Shown here: one piece after another, positions 9,159 through 19,179 of the stretch
How positions within the stretch are numbered: position 1 is the first letter of the stretch
How the letters are laid out: each line of letters begins with the position of its first letter
Origin: Aquimarina sp. Aq107
GTDB taxonomy: Bacteria; Bacteroidota; Bacteroidia; Flavobacteriales; Flavobacteriaceae
Assembly (NCBI RefSeq): GCF_943733665.1
Contig: NZ_OX030782.1
Coordinates: 4,326,501 to 4,390,500, forward strand
Direction of reading: 5' to 3'
DNA length: 64,000 nucleotides
Translations under genes and position numbers: made by a program
Notes under the pieces: model-generated
What the model was told of the DNA's origin: nothing
The model's database searches: none
The model's input: only the letters and a program-made list of their open reading frames with translations

Positions 9159-12100
9159 TTAGGAAAAGAATTTTGATGCGTATTCTGAGGGAGTCTGATC
9201 AAAATGCTTTTTAAAGCATTTAGTAAAATATTTCGGGTTTCTAAAACCTACTTTATAGCAAACTTCTGAGATATTTATTTGACCTAGCTCTAATAATTGA
9301 GAAGCTCTTTTCATTCGGATAGAATGAATAAATTCATTTGGTGTTAAATTGGTCCAGCCTTTAATTTTAGAAAATAACATGGTTCTACTTACACCTAATT
9401 CTGAACTAAAATATGGGATATCAAAAGAAGTATTACTTATATTTTCTTCAACAATTTTTACTGCCTTTTTCAATAATTCTTCATCTATAGAAGTTACCGT
9501 AATGTCTGATGACTTAAACTCATTGGATGAAAATTTTTCTTTCTGTTTTTCTACAGATGATAGAAGGTTTCGTATGGTTAACAAAAATTCTTTTACATTA
9601 AAAGGCTTATTTATATAAGCATCCGCTCCAGACTCTAAACCATCAAACTTATATATTAATGAGGTCCTAGAAGTCAATAAAATAAAGGGGATATGACTGG
9701 TTCTAATATCATTCTTTATTTTAGAACATAATTCCGTTCCTTCCATTTTAGGCATAATCACATCACTAATTATTAAATCTGGAACTTTTTGTATTGCTTT
9801 TTTAAATGCTACCTGCCCATTCTCAGCTTTGATTATCTGATAATAGTCTTTAAGCATATCTCCTATGAAATTTCTCAATTCATCATTGTCCTCTGCGATA
9901 AGAATCAATGGCTTTTGGTCTTCTTCAAAAACCATTTCCATATCTAGTTCTTTATTTTTCTTAGCAGTAAAAATTTGATTTTTATATTGAGTAATGTCAT
10001 CACTAATCTTAAAATCCTTTATAATATCTGTTTCGTTTAAATGAGCTTTACCTTTTTTAAGACTTACTCTAAAAACAGTTCCTTTTTCTAATTCGGTATC
10101 CACAACTTCTATAATACCCTGATGTAATTCGACAGCTTTTTTGGCTATCGACAATCCAATTCCACTGGCTTGATTAAATTGTTTTTGATAATCCTTATCA
10201 CCAGCCACTTCATAAAAACGATCAAATACTTTATCCACAAACTCTTTATCAATCCCTTTACCTGTATCCTCTATTTCAACAATCGCATTATTATCTTCCT
10301 CAAAAATTCTAACATGAATCTCTCCTCCTTCTGGAGTATATTTAAATGCATTAGAAATTAAGTTATAAAACACCCTCTCCAATTTATATCGATCAAAGTA
10401 TATTTTTATCATATCCGAAGAAGCTTCAAATGTATAGATATACGAACCGGCTTTTGCAAATTCATTAAATGACAAGTAAATTTCTTTTAGGTATTTTACC
10501 AAATTCCCTTCTGCAACCTGTAATTTAGAATGCTTATTTTCAAATTTTCTAAAATCTAATAATTGATTAATCAATTTCAATAATTGATCCGCATTACGTT
10601 CGATAACTAATAGACGTTTATACATCTTATTACTACCTTGATAATTCTCTATCAATTGCTGTAAGGGCGCTATAATCAGAGCCAATGGCGTTCTGAATTC
10701 GTGAGAAATATTAGTAAAAAACTCTAACTTAGAACGATTCATTTCTTCTTTTCTAATATTTTCTAGATGCTCTAAGTCTAATTCATGTTTAAGTTTTGTT
10801 CTTGCTTTATTAATTTGATTTAACCCAAATAAAGCTAAAATTATTGCTATGACATATCCAGCAAAAGCAAGAGGACTTTTCCAAGGAGCTGGTTTCAATG
10901 ATATTTTTAGTTTTGTAGATTCATCATTCCAAATATTATCATTATTCGCGCCTTTTACCTCAAAAGTGTAATCCCCCGGTTTTTGTATTGTGTAATTTAC
11001 TTCGGTATTCTTAGTATACTGCCATTGATTATCTAATCCAACTAATCGATACGCGTATTGATTATTAGAAGGATTAATAAAATTGGGCATCGCAAAACTA
11101 ATCCCAAAAGAAGCTTGATCATGCAATAACGTGAGTTTATCTGTATATGAAACACTCTTTTTTAGTACTTTTTCATCTCCGTAGGTTTCAATCTTTTTTC
11201 CTTGAATATTAAAATCTGTCAAAACCACTTGCGGTACAAAAGTATTTTTCTTTATCTGATTGGGATTTAAAAATGAGACTCCTGATGGCCCTCCAAAATA
11301 GAGACCTCCATTCTCAGCTCTTAAACACGCATTATTATTAAATTCGTTACTGACTAAACCATCAGTTTGGTTATAAAGAATCGAAGTTTTTTTATCAGGA
11401 TTATATGCTACAATACCTTTGTTAGAACTTATCCAAATAACATTATCATCATATTCTACAATACTGAAAACTGTGCTAACTTTTGTGCCTACGACATTAA
11501 GTTCTAATTTATTAAACTTATTATCTTCAAACTTAAATATCCCATTTGCTTTGGTACCAACATAGAGAACCCCTCTTTTGTCTTCATATATGCTTAAAAT
11601 ATCATCTCCCGACAGTTGTTCTTCATTAAAAAAGAAACGTTTTACGGTAATTATTTCTTCATTATTTAACCTATCTTTCTTAATACAATTTAAACCATTT
11701 TGTGTGCCAATCCATAAATTAGAATCTTTATCAACAAGTAAAACTCTAATTCTATCATTAGAAAGTGATTTCTTATTTATATTATTATGATCTATAAATC
11801 TAAAATCTTTGTTTGTTAAATTGTATTGAATAAGACCTTTTCCAAAAGTCCCTAAATACATAAAATCTCCAGATTTTTTAATCGTATACACTCCGACATC
11901 TTTAAGAAGCACTCTTAAATCTTTGCTTAATAAATTAGATATAAATTTCTTAGTTTTTATATCATATAAAGCTATACCCGCATTATAGGTTCCAATCCAA
12001 AGTTTTTGATCATCAAGAAATAATGTTTTTATACTAAGACTAGGGAGCTTATTATCAGAAATCTTCTGTATATCAAAAGATTGATTTTTCTCTATATCCA

Positions 12101-13262
12101 GTATACTAATTCCTTTTCCTTCGGTTCCGAAATATAAATTGTTCTTATCATCCTGGACAATACTACTAACAACACCATATTCAGTATCGGCGGTAGTGTT
12201 TTTTCTAAGCGATATAAAATTAGAATTAGATTCATCCCATATATTAATTCCTCCATAATAGGTTCCGAGCCAAGTAGAGCCTTTTTTATCAATGAAAATT
12301 GTTTTAATTGAGTTTCTGCTAAGACTTTTTAAATTATTCTGTTGATGTCTAATAGAGATAATAGAATCATCATTATTTTTTATACAAAGTCCGTCATAGG
12401 TTGCTATCCAAAGTACTCCTCGATTATCTATAGATAAACTTCTAACATCTTTATTAATTATTTGATTTTTATTTGTCTTCCTTACACTACCAAAAGAATC
12501 AGAAGTTAAATCGTAATAATTGAGACCACCATATTTAGTTCCAATCCACAGCCTATCTTTATCATCTTGTACAATAGCTTGAATATAAGAGTCACTTAAG
12601 CTATTTGATTTTTGATTACTATAAAATCTCTTAAAGACAAAATCATTATCATTACTTGTTTTTAACTTATTTAAACCATTTGCTGTCCCTATCCAGATAT
12701 CTTTTTTATTGTCTTCATATATACTTAAAATATAATTATTCGAAAGACTCGAAGCATTCGCAGGGTTATTCTTGATTGTAATAAATGAATCTGATTCCCT
12801 ATTATATACCATAAGACCATTAGAGGAACCAAACCAAAGTTCTCCATTATCCAACATATGAATAGACCAGATTGTATTGTCTGAGATACTTCCTTTTTTA
12901 CTAGAATGGAAATATGATTTGAATACATTAAGTTTTGGATCGTATCTATTTAATCCATTATATGTTCCGATCCAGATAAAACCTTCTTGATCCTCTTGTA
13001 TAGATAAAATGTCATTATTACTAATTGAAGTGGAGTCATTAAGTATGTTTCTATACACCGTAAAATTATCACCATCATATTTATTCAATCCATCTCTGGT
13101 TCCTATCCACATTCGCCCTAATCTATCCTGATGAATAGCAATTACTGTACTTTGTGATAATCCATCTGAGGTAAAAAGATGTAAAAATTTATTATAAAAA
13201 TTATCTTGAGCAATAGATAAAGTTGAAATAAAAAATAATAGTAATACGTATATATGCTTCAT
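9159..13262 (-). CDS. Hybrid two-component system regulator (sensor kinase, receiver and AraC domain in one protein)
   Basis: About 1,367 residues. A signal peptide is followed by two seven-bladed propeller regions of Reg_prop repeats (WIGTxxGL pattern, ~25-690), a Y_Y_Y domain (~700-780) and a membrane helix near 795-815. A histidine kinase follows with His854 in the H-box ISHEFRTPL, the N-box NLISNAFKYTP and GIGLSIAKK; then a receiver with phospho-acceptor Asp1167 in ISDVIMPKMEG, and a C-terminal AraC helix-turn-helix. Such proteins sense an oligosaccharide in the periplasm and activate the adjacent utilisation operon. ATG at 13262 is preferred over the upstream TTG at 13265. It lies upstream of, and on the same strand as, susC; the likely inducer is a glucuronate-containing oligosaccharide (inference). 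Confidence 0.95.
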   Translation of the reverse strand: MKHIYVLLLFFISTLSIAQDNFYNKFLHLFTSDGLSQSTVIAIHQDRLGRMWIGTRDGLNKYDGDNFTVYRNILNDSTSISNNDILSIQEDQEGFIWIGTYNGLNRYDPKLNVFKSYFHSSKKGSISDNTIWSIHMLDNGELWFGSSNGLMVYNRESDSFITIKNNPANASSLSNNYILSIYEDNKKDIWIGTANGLNKLKTSNDNDFVFKRFYSNQKSNSLSDSYIQAIVQDDKDRLWIGTKYGGLNYYDLTSDSFGSVRKTNKNQIINKDVRSLSIDNRGVLWIATYDGLCIKNNDDSIISIRHQQNNLKSLSRNSIKTIFIDKKGSTWLGTYYGGINIWDESNSNFISLRKNTTADTEYGVVSSIVQDDKNNLYFGTEGKGISILDIEKNQSFDIQKISDNKLPSLSIKTLFLDDQKLWIGTYNAGIALYDIKTKKFISNLLSKDLRVLLKDVGVYTIKKSGDFMYLGTFGKGLIQYNLTNKDFRFIDHNNINKKSLSNDRIRVLLVDKDSNLWIGTQNGLNCIKKDRLNNEEIITVKRFFFNEEQLSGDDILSIYEDKRGVLYVGTKANGIFKFEDNKFNKLELNVVGTKVSTVFSIVEYDDNVIWISSNKGIVAYNPDKKTSILYNQTDGLVSNEFNNNACLRAENGGLYFGGPSGVSFLNPNQIKKNTFVPQVVLTDFNIQGKKIETYGDEKVLKKSVSYTDKLTLLHDQASFGISFAMPNFINPSNNQYAYRLVGLDNQWQYTKNTEVNYTIQKPGDYTFEVKGANNDNIWNDESTKLKISLKPAPWKSPLAFAGYVIAIILALFGLNQINKARTKLKHELDLEHLENIRKEEMNRSKLEFFTNISHEFRTPLALIIAPLQQLIENYQGSNKMYKRLLVIERNADQLLKLINQLLDFRKFENKHSKLQVAEGNLVKYLKEIYLSFNEFAKAGSYIYTFEASSDMIKIYFDRYKLERVFYNLISNAFKYTPEGGEIHVRIFEEDNNAIVEIEDTGKGIDKEFVDKVFDRFYEVAGDKDYQKQFNQASGIGLSIAKKAVELHQGIIEVVDTELEKGTVFRVSLKKGKAHLNETDIIKDFKISDDITQYKNQIFTAKKNKELDMEMVFEEDQKPLILIAEDNDELRNFIGDMLKDYYQIIKAENGQVAFKKAIQKVPDLIISDVIMPKMEGTELCSKIKNDIRTSHIPFILLTSRTSLIYKFDGLESGADAYINKPFNVKEFLLTIRNLLSSVEKQKEKFSSNEFKSSDITVTSIDEELLKKAVKIVEENISNTSFDIPYFSSELGVSRTMLFSKIKGWTNLTPNEFIHSIRMKRASQLLELGQINISEVCYKVGFRNPKYFTKCFKKHFDQTPSEYASKFFS

Positions 13263-13367
13263 CAATTCCCTTAAAATTTCCTCCTAATAACGTTTTAAAC
13301 TTCAAAATATTAAATAAATGTTAATAATTTAACGTTTAAGACTAATTCATTTTTGCTTTCTAATTTT

Positions 13368-15041
13368 TTAATTCTTTAATCTTCTCTTAAGTTGATACTT
13401 ATATAACGAAGGAATTAATTTTATGTCTTCATTTACAAAACCTACATAGGCATCTGGATTATAGTTAATTACTATCTTTTGATTTCCCGAGACACCTACT
13501 AACCTAGCATTAGGCCCATCGTTCATTCCATCTAAACGTATGAGTTCTTCATGTTCTAGGGTATTCAAAAAATTTACTTTAATATTCCAAAAAGTACTAT
13601 ATGATGCATGTGAAGGTTTCCAATAACCTGCTCCACCACCAGTAAAAAGAGGATATGAGTCATTTCCTAATGTATTTAAATGAACAGTTATTAAATCAAA
13701 TAAATTTTGATGATTTACACCTGAGTGTTGATCCAAAATTGGATTTTTAAAAACTTCACAGTTATGATAAACGCTTTTAGTAGAAAAAGTATTAAAGCTT
13801 AAAGGATGCATTACATCATTATGAACAGATAAATTCTTAACTAAAACATTATGTACTCCACCCATTTGTACTGTATAATGACCCTTCTTTTTCCCAGTAG
13901 TCTTAATATCTTTAATGGTGACATTAGCAATGGCTTCTGTTAATATACCACTGTCAGAATTTTCTATAACCACATTTTGAACCCAACTATTAAAAACTCT
14001 AGTCAAGTAAATTCCATTGTATCCTTGTTCTACATGATGAGCTATACGATTAGAAAAAGGAAATGTAATTTTGAAATTCTGAATCCCCACTTCTTTTAAA
14101 TGATCCCATTTTATTATTCTCACCTCATATTCAGGAATAATGTCTGTTAATAATGGAGATTTAATTGTGACCTGATTTCGAACTATTTCTTCAATTTGTG
14201 CCTGTTGACGAATTAATGGCAGATTGGTATAGTTCCAATGATGAGATCCAATTTTTAAATTTTCAGTATCTCCATATAATTCTCTTAATATATTTGCCTC
14301 TTTGCCCTTTTTATTAAACCATTGTATCTCTACAACGTCCCCTTTATTTAACCCTAAATCATTATGAACTTTAAATGAAACTGAACCACGTTTTGCATTA
14401 TCAATAGTTCCCAAAACTTTAGGCTCTTTATCGTATTTTTGAAGATAGGATTTTACTCTAGCACCAGGAATTCTAGTCCAAAACATACCTCCTGACCAAG
14501 AATATTGAGAGAAAGGAAGGAAAATGTTCTTTTCTTCTTCTTTTTGAATTTTATCTAGTTTAACCAGATATTCTCTAAGTTCCTTTAAATCATTAGGATC
14601 TTTTAAGTACATCATTGGCCTTGGGCAGAAAATTTCAGTTCCATTATTTCCTACTCCCTGACCATTAAGTACAATGTTGCTCCTTTCGAAATATAATACT
14701 TCACTTAAAATTATCCTTCCTGCAGGTAATTGAATCAATACTGGTTCTTTTATCTGATGAGCTTTCTCAAAAACTCTCAATAACGCTTTAGAATCATCTT
14801 TTTCATCATTTGCAACAACCCCAAAATCAGTTGCGTTCAGTACAGTAGTAATATCATCTGAAATTTTTATTTCCTTCTCTCCAAATTGATAGCCAGCATA
14901 ACTATAATTAGGAATATAAGGACCTTTATTAGCAACTAACTCCGACAAAGAATATTCTTCCTGAGAAGAAGCTCCGATGACCTGTAATAGCAATAAAAAT
15001 AAGAAAACAGTACTTGAATTGTTTTTGTCATTTATTCGCAT
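13368..15041 (-). CDS. Secreted right-handed beta-helix protein, putative polysaccharide lyase or epimerase
   Basis: 557 residues with a signal peptide (~1-27). Near residues 70-90 the sequence NATDFGVVANDEKDDSKALL matches the N-terminal motif of pectate-lyase-3-type beta-helix proteins. The rest is rich in parallel-helix rungs such as NSWVQNVVIENSDSGI, NVTIKDIKTTG and GVHNVLVKNLSVHNDVMHP. I do not recognise an assigned lyase family. No T9SS sorting domain is seen, so it is probably periplasmic, unlike the large proteins at 25-49 kb. It is encoded just upstream of the regulator on the same strand, 450 nt from the divergent uronate operon. A role in cutting the imported oligosaccharide ahead of GH88 is plausible but unproven. 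Confidence 0.6.
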   Translation of the reverse strand: MRINDKNNSSTVFLFLLLLQVIGASSQEEYSLSELVANKGPYIPNYSYAGYQFGEKEIKISDDITTVLNATDFGVVANDEKDDSKALLRVFEKAHQIKEPVLIQLPAGRIILSEVLYFERSNIVLNGQGVGNNGTEIFCPRPMMYLKDPNDLKELREYLVKLDKIQKEEEKNIFLPFSQYSWSGGMFWTRIPGARVKSYLQKYDKEPKVLGTIDNAKRGSVSFKVHNDLGLNKGDVVEIQWFNKKGKEANILRELYGDTENLKIGSHHWNYTNLPLIRQQAQIEEIVRNQVTIKSPLLTDIIPEYEVRIIKWDHLKEVGIQNFKITFPFSNRIAHHVEQGYNGIYLTRVFNSWVQNVVIENSDSGILTEAIANVTIKDIKTTGKKKGHYTVQMGGVHNVLVKNLSVHNDVMHPLSFNTFSTKSVYHNCEVFKNPILDQHSGVNHQNLFDLITVHLNTLGNDSYPLFTGGGAGYWKPSHASYSTFWNIKVNFLNTLEHEELIRLDGMNDGPNARLVGVSGNQKIVINYNPDAYVGFVNEDIKLIPSLYKYQLKRRLKN

Positions 15042-15492
15042 TCTATATTTCTTTTTATAGTCCTAGAAAAACTTATTTTATCTATTATCATATGTTATCA
15101 ACAGTACTCATACGTTTATAAGTTAAAACTTAAAATGCACCTCTCTATTCTAAGAATAAGTTTATCGATTATAATCTATTATGGAAAATAGATTGTTTCA
15201 AAACTATTAAAACCTACTATCCTAATAGTTCGGATTAAGGGCGTTAATTGTTCGAATAATTCAAAAATAACCTTCAAAATTTATCAAATACTCAATATAA
15301 ACCTTTGAAAACAAACAACATATTCAATTTTTTAAGAAAATTTACACTTAAACCAATAAAAAATTAATGTGCTGAAAATCAGTGTATTGTACTTTTTTAT
15401 ACTTATTTCCGTATGATCCTTCTCTAAAATTTAAATTTTAATTGTAATAAAAGTTTCAAATTTGAAATAGATGAATTTTTTCTATTGTAAAT
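15042..15492. promoter_or_regulatory. Divergent intergenic region between the beta-helix gene and the uronate operon
   Basis: 450 nt without a gene, expected to hold promoters in both directions. Two perfect 14-bp AT palindromes lie close to the start of the uronate operon: 15426-15439 (AAAATTTAAATTTT) and 15454-15467 (TTTCAAATTTGAAA), the latter 25 nt before the ATG. Further left, TTCGGATTAA and TTCGAATAAT form a loose direct repeat near 15230-15260. I could not fix a convincing Bacteroidota -7/-33 pair. Confidence 0.4.
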
Positions 15493-16323
15493 ATGGATAA
15501 TAAGGTAGTAGTACTCACTGGTGGCGGTGGAGTTTTAGGGAAAACAATAGCATTAGCATTGGCTAAAAAAGGAGCACAACTTGCTATTTTGGATTTAAGA
15601 AAAGATGCAGCAGAAAAAGTTGCACAAGAGATTAAAAAACAAGGTGGTTCAGCGATTGGTATTGCTGCAGATGTACTTAGTAAAGAATCTTTATTAAAAG
15701 CACAATCCGAGATTAATTCAAAATTAGGTAGCTGCGATATTTTAATTAACGGAGCTGGTGGAAATCACCCAAAAGGAACAACTTCGAACACGCACCTTAG
15801 ATTAAAAGATTTAGAAAACAATCAAAATGATTTTAAAAGTTTTTTTGATTTAGATACAGAAGGAATTCAATTCGTTTTTAATCTCAATTTTATAGGGACT
15901 TTATTACCTACCCAAGTTTTTGCGAAAGAAATGGTGGGTAAAGAAAATTGTTGCATTCTCAATATATCATCCATGAATGCATTTACTCCATTAACCAAAA
16001 TTCCAGCGTATAGTGGAGCAAAAGCAGCTATATCAAATTTTACACAATGGCTTGCTGTACATTTTGCGAAAGTGGGTATTAGAGTAAATGCTTTAGCACC
16101 TGGTTTTTTCTTAACGGATCAAAATAGATCGTTATTAACAGATTCTGAAGGAAACCCAACCCAAAGAGGTAAAACTATCATAGAACAAACTCCAATGGGC
16201 AGGTATGGGGAACCTGAGGATCTTATCGGAACTACAGAATGGTTATGCGGAGAAGGCTCCAAGTTTGTAACTGGTATTGTCGTTCCCATTGATGGAGGTT
16301 TTAGCGCTTTTAGCGGTGTTTAA
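15493..16323 (+). CDS. SDR-family oxidoreductase, probable D-fructuronate reductase (D-mannonate oxidoreductase)
   Basis: 276 residues of a classical short-chain dehydrogenase: the nucleotide-binding glycine motif TGGGGVLG near the N-terminus, the NGAGG block, catalytic Ser in NISSMNA, and the Tyr-x3-Lys pair in YSGAKAA. Length and the HPKGTTSNT insert fit the SDR-type enzymes that replace the unrelated UxuB in Bacteroidota and Thermotogae. It would reduce fructuronate (from UxaC) to mannonate, the substrate of the next gene, uxuA, only 10 nt downstream. First gene of the plus-strand operon. The specific substrate rests on context; the SDR family assignment is secure. Confidence 0.85.
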   Translation: MDNKVVVLTGGGGVLGKTIALALAKKGAQLAILDLRKDAAEKVAQEIKKQGGSAIGIAADVLSKESLLKAQSEINSKLGSCDILINGAGGNHPKGTTSNTHLRLKDLENNQNDFKSFFDLDTEGIQFVFNLNFIGTLLPTQVFAKEMVGKENCCILNISSMNAFTPLTKIPAYSGAKAAISNFTQWLAVHFAKVGIRVNALAPGFFLTDQNRSLLTDSEGNPTQRGKTIIEQTPMGRYGEPEDLIGTTEWLCGEGSKFVTGIVVPIDGGFSAFSGV

Positions 16324-16333
16324 TATATAATAT

Positions 16334-17518
16334 ATGAAATTAGAAAAAACATGGCGATGGTATGGACCTAATGATCCAGTATCATTATCCGACATAAAGC
16401 AAGCTGGAGCAACTGGTATTGTATCCGCTTTACATCATATCCCAAATGGAGAAGTTTGGACAATAGAAGAAATACTAAAAAGAAAGGAAATCATTGAAGC
16501 ATCCGGATTAAAATGGTCTGTTGTGGAAAGCGTTCCAATTCACGAAAACATAAAAACCAGATCTGGAAACTATATTAAATACATAGAAAATTACAAAACT
16601 ACAATACAAAACCTTGGTGCTTGCGAAATCAATATCATCTGCTATAACTTCATGCCTGTTCTTGATTGGACCAGAACAAATCTAGAATACAAAGTTTCGG
16701 ATGGATCAACTGCATTACGTTTTGACGCAACTGAATTCGCAGTTTTTGATCTATTATTACTTAATAGACCAAATGCACTAAAAGAGTACACTGATACACA
16801 GATTAAAAATGCTAAGATATTAGAAAAACAAATGTCTGAAGAGCAAAAGAAACTCTTAGTAAATAACATAATCGCCGGTTTACCAGGTGCCGAAGAAGGA
16901 TATTCCTTAAAAGACTTTAATGCTATTTTAAATACATATAAAGATATTGGAGCTAAGGAATTAAAAGAACATCTCTTTTCATTTTTAAAAGATATTATCC
17001 CTACAGCAGAACAATCTGAAGTACTTATGTGCATCCACCCAGATGATCCTCCATATCCAATCCTTGGTCTACCACGGGTAGTAAGCACAGAAAAAGATAT
17101 TGTGGATTTATATAATGCTGTAGACTCTACCAATAATGGGTTAACATTTTGTACCGGATCCTTTGGGCTTCGTCCTGATAATGATTTACCAAATATGATA
17201 GAACGTTTAGGAAGTCGAATACATTTTATTCATTTAAGAAGTACTAAAAGAGATGAAGAAGGAAACTTTTATGAAGCTAATCATCTAGAAGGTGATGTGG
17301 ATATGTACGAAGTAATGAGATCTCTAATAAATGAACAAAAGAAAAGGAAGAAAGTTGGTCGATCCGATCTTAATATTCCAATGCGACCAGATCACGGTCA
17401 TAAAATGTTAGATGACCAACATAAAAAAACAAATCCAGGCTATTCAGGAATCGGAAGATTAAGAGGTTTAGCAGAATTAAGAGGCCTGGAAATGGGAATT
17501 AGAAAATCAATACTATAA
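16334..17518 (+). CDS. uxuA: Mannonate dehydratase
   Basis: 394 residues, the normal UxuA length, beginning MKLEKTWRWYGPNDPVSL. Family blocks include GATGIVSALHHIPNGEVW, ICYNFMPVLDWTRT, MCIHPDDPP, FCTGSFG and the C-terminal RPDHGHKML. It dehydrates D-mannonate to 2-keto-3-deoxy-D-gluconate (KDG) in the cytoplasm, using a divalent metal bound by the conserved His, Asp and Cys residues. Second gene of the operon, 10 nt after the SDR gene and 18 nt before kduI. Nothing unusual is seen. Confidence 0.97.
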   Translation: MKLEKTWRWYGPNDPVSLSDIKQAGATGIVSALHHIPNGEVWTIEEILKRKEIIEASGLKWSVVESVPIHENIKTRSGNYIKYIENYKTTIQNLGACEINIICYNFMPVLDWTRTNLEYKVSDGSTALRFDATEFAVFDLLLLNRPNALKEYTDTQIKNAKILEKQMSEEQKKLLVNNIIAGLPGAEEGYSLKDFNAILNTYKDIGAKELKEHLFSFLKDIIPTAEQSEVLMCIHPDDPPYPILGLPRVVSTEKDIVDLYNAVDSTNNGLTFCTGSFGLRPDNDLPNMIERLGSRIHFIHLRSTKRDEEGNFYEANHLEGDVDMYEVMRSLINEQKKRKKVGRSDLNIPMRPDHGHKMLDDQHKKTNPGYSGIGRLRGLAELRGLEMGIRKSIL

Positions 17519-17536
17519 CAACTAAAATATAAAATT

Positions 17537-18376
17537 ATGGCTACTGCTTACGAATCCAGATATGCATCTCACCCTAAAGCTGTAAAAGCGATGGATACTA
17601 CAGAATTAAGAGATGAATTTTTGATAGAAAACCTAATGCAGTTAGGACAAATAAATCTTACTTATTCGCATTACGACAGGTACATCGCTGGATCGGTGGT
17701 ACCAAAGGATACTTTAAAACTAGAACCTATCGATCCCATAAAAGCGGACTATTTTTTAGAAAGAAGAGAGCTGGGAATTATTAATGTTGGAGGAAAAGGA
17801 GAAGTTATAGTAGATGGAACTTCTTATGAACTAGAATACAAAGAAGCTTTATATGTGGGAAAAGGAAATAAAGAAGTATTATTTAAAAGTCAGCGTTCAT
17901 CAAATCCTGCTAAATTCTATATCAATTCTGCACCAGCACATCACAGCTATCCTACGGTAAAAGTAACTAAAGAAAAGGCCAATAAAATAGAATTAGGCTC
18001 TTTAGAAACTTCTAACCATAGAACAGTGATACAGCTTATAGTTGGTGGTGTCGTAGAAACTTGTCAATTACAAATGGGAATGACAGAATTAAAAAAAGGT
18101 AGTGTATGGAATACAATGCCAGCACATTCTCATGATAGAAGAATGGAAGTATATTTTTATTTTGAAGTACCAAATGATCAATCTGTCTGTCATTTTATGG
18201 GGCAAACACACGAAACCAGACATATCTGGATGCAGAATGAGCAAGCAGTAATTTCACCTCCTTGGTCTATACATTCTGGTTCAGGAACCTCTAACTACAC
18301 ATTCATTTGGGGAATGGCCGGAGAGAATTTGGATTATGGGGATATGGATACATGTAAAATTACAGATCTTAAATAA
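17537..18376 (+). CDS. kduI: 5-dehydro-4-deoxy-D-glucuronate isomerase
   Basis: 279 residues, full family length. The cupin metal site is visible as PAHSHDRRMEVYFYF (His, His, Glu) with a fourth ligand His in PPWSIHSGSG, matching the zinc ligands known for KduI. It isomerises the 5-keto-4-deoxyuronate released by GH88 to 2,5-diketo-3-deoxygluconate, the substrate of KduD, encoded next. Its presence shows that the cell deals with lyase products as well as free glucuronate. Confidence 0.97.
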   Translation: MATAYESRYASHPKAVKAMDTTELRDEFLIENLMQLGQINLTYSHYDRYIAGSVVPKDTLKLEPIDPIKADYFLERRELGIINVGGKGEVIVDGTSYELEYKEALYVGKGNKEVLFKSQRSSNPAKFYINSAPAHHSYPTVKVTKEKANKIELGSLETSNHRTVIQLIVGGVVETCQLQMGMTELKKGSVWNTMPAHSHDRRMEVYFYFEVPNDQSVCHFMGQTHETRHIWMQNEQAVISPPWSIHSGSGTSNYTFIWGMAGENLDYGDMDTCKITDLK

Positions 18377-18384
18377 GTCACATT

Positions 18385-19179
18385 ATGTCACTATCACTAT
18401 TTGATATAAAAGATAAAAATGCTCTAATTACAGGATCAACACATGGCTTAGGTATGGCTATGGCCAAAGGGTTAGGACTTTCAGGAGCTAAAATTATCGT
18501 AAACGGAAATTCCTCTCAAGAAAAAATTAACAATGCAGTAGATTCATATAAAGAATTAGGAATAGATGCTCGAGGTTATAAATTCGATGTAACTAATGAA
18601 GAAGAAGTAAAAAATGCTATTAAACAAATTGAAGAAGAAGTAGGTCCTATCCATATTCTAATCAATAATGCGGGTATTATAAAACGTACGCCTCTAGAAA
18701 AAATGGAAGTTTCTGATTTTAAAGAAGTAATTAACGTAGACCTTGTTAGCCCATTTATAGTTTCTAAGCACGTAGTTCAGGGAATGATCGAAAGAAAATC
18801 AGGAAAAATAATTAATATCTGTTCTATGATGAGTGAATTAGGGCGCAATACTGTTGGCGCATACGCTGCTGCAAAGGGAGGATTAAAAATGCTAACTCAG
18901 AATATGGCTACAGAATGGGCTAAATACAATATACAAGTGAATGGAATTGGTCCAGGATATTTTGCAACAGAACAAACAGCACCAATCCGTATAGATGGAC
19001 ATCCATTTAATGATTTCATAATTAATCGTACTCCAGCGGCTAAATGGGGCGATCCTAAAGACTTAGCTGGTACGGCTATTTTTTTAGCTTCTAAGGCAAG
19101 TGATTTTGTAAATGGACATATTCTCTATGTAGATGGTGGTATTCTAGCAACTATTGGTAAACCTACAAACGAAAAGTAA
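18385..19179 (+). CDS. kduD: 2-dehydro-3-deoxy-D-gluconate 5-dehydrogenase
   Basis: 264-residue SDR with TGSTHGLG at the N-terminus, INNAGI, Ser in NICSMMSELG and YAAAKGG (Tyr-x3-Lys). The motif spacing and its place directly after kduI (8 nt) fit KduD, which reduces the KduI product to KDG with NADH. The stop codon overlaps the start of the next gene (TAATG), indicating translational coupling. It is clearly distinct from the first SDR of the operon, which carries a long insert and is paired with uxuA. Confidence 0.94.
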   Translation: MSLSLFDIKDKNALITGSTHGLGMAMAKGLGLSGAKIIVNGNSSQEKINNAVDSYKELGIDARGYKFDVTNEEEVKNAIKQIEEEVGPIHILINNAGIIKRTPLEKMEVSDFKEVINVDLVSPFIVSKHVVQGMIERKSGKIINICSMMSELGRNTVGAYAAAKGGLKMLTQNMATEWAKYNIQVNGIGPGYFATEQTAPIRIDGHPFNDFIINRTPAAKWGDPKDLAGTAIFLASKASDFVNGHILYVDGGILATIGKPTNEK

